From the NCBI GenBank assembly GCA_030655675.1, contig JAUSPM010000023.1, positions 1-15,151 of the forward strand: 15,151 nt of DNA, read 5' to 3'. The stretch's first letter is position 1. Each line of letters begins with the position of its first letter. Of this stretch, positions 12,587 through 15,151 are shown one piece after another. A program made the position numbers and the translations under genes. The DNA is from Methanosarcinaceae archaeon (GTDB taxonomy: Archaea; Halobacteriota; Methanosarcinia; Methanosarcinales; Methanosarcinaceae). The notes beneath the pieces were generated by a model that was not told the origin of the DNA, made no database searches, and saw nothing but the letters and a program-made list of their open reading frames with translations.

Positions 12587-12621
12587 GCAAAACATGCCAT
12601 GCAGGGGTTTAATGTTGATAT

Positions 12622-12628
12622 TGTTTTT
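12622..12628 (+). terminator. Weak T-tract after moaB
   Basis: A GTTTTTA run occurs 35-42 bases past the moaB stop, with no clear hairpin before it. It may end the moaB transcript; the AT-rich sequence makes this uncertain. Confidence 0.25.
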
Positions 12629-12700
12629 ATATAATAACGTATAATGTATTATATACTGAAATAAAATTAAACGATTTATCCGATCATTAAATTATGTTTG

Positions 12701-12723
12701 GATATTTATTTGTATATTTATTA
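12701..12723 (+). promoter_or_regulatory. AT-rich promoter region of the KaiC-GTPase-Roadblock operon
   Basis: The stretch contains ATATTTATT and TATATTTATT. A TATA box near 12703-12711 would start transcription around 12735, just before the GAGGGA Shine-Dalgarno site (12744-12749) of the first gene. Other TATA-like boxes at 12626-12656 could give a longer leader. Position is tentative. Confidence 0.3.
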
Positions 12724-12756
12724 TCACATTAATTCGCACACAAGAGGGAAAATAAA

Positions 12757-13458
12757 ATGTCAGGATATTCACTGGGCATCAAGGAAATCGATGACCACAT
12801 CGGTAGAATCAGAGGAGGGAGTAATATAATGATGATAGGCCCCCCTATGAGCTGTAAGGATGACATTATAAACATCATAATATATAATGGTGTAAAAGAC
12901 AATGATGCAGCGATCGTTGTATCTACCCGTGAACCCGGCGAACGTGTTTTTAATTGGTTCAAAGAAAATAAACTGGACATCTCTAATGCAAATATAGGAA
13001 TTGTGGACTGTGTCACAAAAACACTTGGCATGGGTGCTGCTGACACTGAAAACATCAAACGTGCTTCAAGTCCTGTTGACCTTACCGGAATTGGTGTCAA
13101 GATCAGTCAGTTCTTTGAACAATTCCTGATGAAAAAGAACATAGCGAATACAAGATTGTGCATCAATTCCCTTTCTACCATCTTGATGTATTCCAATATC
13201 CAGACAGTTTTCAGGTTCCTTCATGTTTTCACAGGACGTGTGAAAGCCGCAAATGCACTCGGAATATATGTTGTTGAGGATGAGATGCACGATCCACAGA
13301 CAATAGCCACTTTAAAACAACTCTTTGATGGAATGATCGAGATCAAAGCAAGTGGAGATGGGTATGCAATGAGAGTTGTAGGGTTTACTCCAAAACCAAC
13401 ACCATGGTTCAATTATGAAATGGATGGTATGAATTTGATCATGCAGGAGAGTGTTTAA
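12757..13458 (+). CDS. KaiC/RAD55-like protein with eroded Walker motifs
   Basis: 233 residues with the RecA/KaiC single-domain layout: LGIKEIDDHIGRIRGGSNIMMIG opening (6-28), then GPPMSCKDD (28-36) where a Walker A (GxxxxGK[ST]) should be. The second glycine is replaced by C33 and Ser/Thr by D35; K34 remains. The Walker B strand reads TRLCINSLSTIL, with N137 in place of the usual aspartate. Segments VVSTREPGERVFNWF (54-68), VDCVTKTLG (83-91) and PVDLTGIGVKISQFFEQF (106-123) resemble archaeal RAD55/HTR-like proteins. ATP hydrolysis is therefore doubtful; a scaffold or pseudo-ATPase is inferred. ATG is preceded by GAGGGA, seven bases away. The next gene starts two bases after its stop, so it is the first cistron of a signalling operon. 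Confidence 0.85.
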   Translation: MSGYSLGIKEIDDHIGRIRGGSNIMMIGPPMSCKDDIINIIIYNGVKDNDAAIVVSTREPGERVFNWFKENKLDISNANIGIVDCVTKTLGMGAADTENIKRASSPVDLTGIGVKISQFFEQFLMKKNIANTRLCINSLSTILMYSNIQTVFRFLHVFTGRVKAANALGIYVVEDEMHDPQTIATLKQLFDGMIEIKASGDGYAMRVVGFTPKPTPWFNYEMDGMNLIMQESV

Positions 13459-13460
13459 CC

Positions 13461-14633
13461 ATGATTGAAACAGGCATTATTAAACTTGATGATTATCTTA
13501 TGGGAGGCATTCCAAACGGTAAATCACTCATATATTACACTCATCCGGGCGTGGAAGGTAATGTATTCGGCATGCAGACATTATATCACAACCTTGCAGC
13601 CGGCATGAAATGTGTATTCGTCGCGTCAAGTTCAGACCCATCAATGATAATAGATACGTTCAATGAATTTGGATGGAACCTTGAGGCATATCGCGAGAAT
13701 CTTATCATTGTAGATGCATATTCTGGTTTGATCGGGGCAACCTCTAATGAAAAATACATTGTTGGAGATCCAGAAAATATAGATTCACTAAATGAGACCA
13801 TTGAGAAAGTGATTGAAGAACTCGATGATAAATCTGTCATCATGTTTGAGTCGCTATCAACCATAATGGACCTTTGCGGAGAACAGAAAACACTCGATGC
13901 AATTAAAAACTGGAATACATACGGTATGCTTTACGAACATGTGTTGATCTATAATTTCACTGCATGGCCATATGAACCAGAGACGCTTGAACATATGAAG
14001 CACAATCTCTTTGATGCAGTTATCACCGTGGGCGGTATTGCCGAACGGGTCATATTCGGACAGTATTTCGGTGTGCTGAAAGCAGAATGGAGTGACGTTG
14101 AACTTAAATCCATGTTGTTCAGGGTACTGCGACCTGGCGGAATAAGGATATATATTCCAAAGATCGTTGTTACAGGTCCTTTCGATGCTGGAAAATCCAC
14201 TTTTGTACACGCACTTTCAACACGCGCGGTCTCTGTGGACAGAATTGGAACTACTGTAGCGCTAGACCACGGACATGTTGATTATAAGGGATTCAGTGCC
14301 GATATATTTGGAACTCCCGGGCAAGAACGGTTCGACCCGATCATTAAGATGCTTAGTGGAGAAGCCATGGGAATATTCCTTGTTGTCGATTCCACCAACA
14401 CAAAAGACTTTGTGCGGGCAAAACAAATGCTTGAGATCACAAAAGCATACGGATTACCTCTTGTTATAATTGCAAACAAGCAGGACAAAAGTGATGCACT
14501 TAAACCTGAGGAAATACGAAAACATTTCAACATACCAGATAGTGTAAAGATATTGCCAGCGATTGCCGACAAAGGTGTAGGAGTCTTTGAAGCCTTTGAA
14601 AGTCTTGTAAACAAGATCACGGAGGTGGCATGA
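13461..14633 (+). CDS. Fusion of KaiC-like domain and Ras-like small GTPase
   Basis: 390 residues. Residues 1-230 are a KaiC-like domain (TGIIKLDDYLMGGIPNGKSLIYY opening), but the Walker A is replaced by THPGVEGNVFG (27-37) with no GK[ST], and the Walker B strand reads SVIMFESLST. Residues 233-390 are a small GTPase: G1 GPFDAGKST (239-247), G2 GTT (263-265), G3 FGTPGQERF (283-291), G4 NKQD (339-342) and a G5-like AIADKG. The G3 aspartate of DxxG is G284. FGTPGQ in place of DTAGQ is, as I recall, typical of the MglA/CvnD-like COG2229 GTPases, so this is a family trait and not decay; Q288 (Ras Gln61 equivalent) is kept. Co-translated: it starts two bases after the upstream stop, and the Roadblock gene starts one base after its own. 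Likely a GTP switch docked on a KaiC-fold platform. Confidence 0.9.
   Translation: MIETGIIKLDDYLMGGIPNGKSLIYYTHPGVEGNVFGMQTLYHNLAAGMKCVFVASSSDPSMIIDTFNEFGWNLEAYRENLIIVDAYSGLIGATSNEKYIVGDPENIDSLNETIEKVIEELDDKSVIMFESLSTIMDLCGEQKTLDAIKNWNTYGMLYEHVLIYNFTAWPYEPETLEHMKHNLFDAVITVGGIAERVIFGQYFGVLKAEWSDVELKSMLFRVLRPGGIRIYIPKIVVTGPFDAGKSTFVHALSTRAVSVDRIGTTVALDHGHVDYKGFSADIFGTPGQERFDPIIKMLSGEAMGIFLVVDSTNTKDFVRAKQMLEITKAYGLPLVIIANKQDKSDALKPEEIRKHFNIPDSVKILPAIADKGVGVFEAFESLVNKITEVA
14621..14627 (+). promoter_or_regulatory. Shine-Dalgarno of the Roadblock gene, inside the GTPase gene
   Basis: GGAGGTG lies within the last codons of the GTPase gene and seven bases before the ATG at 14635. It implies coupled, probably strong translation of the Roadblock protein. 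Confidence 0.65.
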
Positions 14634-14634
14634 T

Positions 14635-15003
14635 ATGACTGACGTAATCAACATGCTGAATAAGATCCTTGACGATATAAAAAAGGTCGGTGGCGTGGAA
14701 TCGTTAGTAATTGTAAGTCGGGATGGCCTACTTATAACATCTAATTTCCTATCAAGTAATGCAAGGGCTGAAACGTTTGCAGCAATGTCTGCTACAATGC
14801 TCGGTGCAGCAGAAACAGCTACAACCGAACTTGGAAAAGGCATACCTGACAGAGTGATCGTGGAGTCAGAACATGGAAAACTCATTGCTACCGGAGCAGG
14901 ACCAAAAGCACTACTCGTCGTATTAACCAAGTCCGATGTGGGTCTTGGCCTCATACTTGTAGAACTTGAAAAAGCCGCTGAGAAGATCAAAAAAATACTC
15001 TGA
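14635..15003 (+). CDS. Roadblock/LC7 domain protein (MglB-like)
   Basis: A 122-residue protein that is nearly all one Roadblock/LC7 domain. After an N-terminal helix (INMLNKILDDIKKVGG) come VESLVIVSRDGLLITS (21-36), the long central helix RAETFAAMSATMLGAAETAT (44-63), DRVIVESEHGKLIATGAG (72-89) and ALLVVLTKSDVGLGLILVELEKAAEKI (92-118). This is the strand-strand-helix-strand-strand-helix order of the family. Bacterial MglB and related Roadblock proteins dimerise and regulate a partner small GTPase, as GAP, exchange or docking factor. The GTPase gene is one base upstream, so this protein is very probably the regulator of that GTPase domain. It is the last gene of the operon, followed by a T-tract. 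Confidence 0.92.
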   Translation: MTDVINMLNKILDDIKKVGGVESLVIVSRDGLLITSNFLSSNARAETFAAMSATMLGAAETATTELGKGIPDRVIVESEHGKLIATGAGPKALLVVLTKSDVGLGLILVELEKAAEKIKKIL

Positions 15004-15013
15004 TGTATGAAAG

Positions 15014-15054
15014 ACATTGATCTGCATTAAGGTAAAATCCCAGCAATGTTTTTT
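15014..15054 (+). terminator. Weak hairpin and T6 tract ending the signalling operon
   Basis: ACATTG (15014-15019) can pair with CAATGT (15044-15049) across a 24-base loop, and six T residues (15049-15054) follow directly. The stem is weak, but the T-tract alone may terminate. The remaining bases to 15151 hold no gene, only an 8-bp inverted repeat TCCCAATT/AATTGGGA (15071-15078/15132-15139). Confidence 0.4.
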
Positions 15055-15151
15055 GTAACTATTCAGCCTATCCCAATTTAGCCTAAAATATTCACCTTAT
15101 CCCATCAATTCCTGATAATATCAACTTATGCAATTGGGAAATATGGAACAA

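Noticed and set aside
12055..12600. 181-residue minus-strand frame antisense to moaB
   Set aside because: moaB on the plus strand has all family motifs; the reverse frame has no start signal and a biased composition.
12757..13458. Archaellum protein ArlH (FlaH)
   Set aside because: ArlH is also KaiC-like but retains a Walker A motif and sits in an archaellum cluster; neither is seen here.
13461..14633. Missing G3 aspartate as sign of a dead GTPase
   Set aside because: G1, G2, G4 and the catalytic-type glutamine are intact, and FGTPGQ is a recurrent form in MglA/CvnD-like GTPases, so inactivity does not follow.
14454..15017. 187-residue minus-strand frame antisense to the Roadblock gene and GTPase end
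   Set aside because: Shadow of two well-supported genes; serine- and alanine-rich with no family resemblance.

Overview
The window reads as chromosomal DNA from a euryarchaeon, most likely a member of the Methanosarcinales (methanogens and the related ANME-2/Methanoperedens lineages). The evidence is an archaeal L10e ribosomal protein, an archaeal-type aIF2 beta that carries a C-terminal TRAM domain, archaeal TrpRS and PheRS alpha, a methanogen-type DUF1894 protein, a DUF1786 protein, and AT-rich TATA-box promoters with a mixture of leaderless-looking and Shine-Dalgarno-led genes. There are no rRNA or tRNA genes, no CRISPR array and no recognisable transposase.

Layout. 1-1700, plus strand: a small DUF1894 protein, a spacer with a large imperfect hairpin repeat, and a DUF362 protein fused to a two-cluster ferredoxin domain. 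1710-3335, minus: an AAA/STAND-type archaeal ATPase with a winged helix and a PD-(D/E)xK-like C-terminus, convergent with DUF362. 3336-4056: a 721-base non-coding stretch holding a dense ATGCA/TGCAT palindrome cluster upstream of the ATPase gene, a second degenerate hairpin repeat, and a possible structured small RNA with TATA box and terminator. 4057-6939, minus: trpS then pheS. 7124-7330, plus: an unknown 68-residue protein, divergent from trpS, with its own terminator. 7378-9367, minus: a two-gene operon of a canonical KaiC-type ATPase and a radical SAM/SPASM-like enzyme. 9434-10605, minus: rpl10e and aIF2 beta, closed by a clear hairpin terminator. 10772-11977, minus: DUF1786. 12026-12586, plus: moaB, divergent from DUF1786 across a compact promoter region.

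12757-15003, plus: the most interesting part, a tight three-gene operon (gaps of 2 and 1 bases). It encodes a RecA/KaiC-fold protein with eroded Walker A and B motifs, a fusion of a second eroded KaiC-like domain to a small Ras-like (MglA/CvnD/COG2229-like) GTPase, and a Roadblock/LC7 (MglB-like) protein. GTPase plus Roadblock is the logic of the bacterial MglAB polarity switch and the Streptomyces conservons. Here it is built onto KaiC-fold scaffolds and looks like a nucleotide-switch signalling or spatial-organisation module whose role I cannot name from sequence.

The housekeeping calls (trpS, pheS, rpl10e, aIF2 beta, moaB) are firm. Family assignment without function is all that can be said for DUF1894, DUF362, DUF1786, the ATPase, the KaiC/radical SAM pair and the signalling operon. 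All motif positions were read by eye, and no database search was run.
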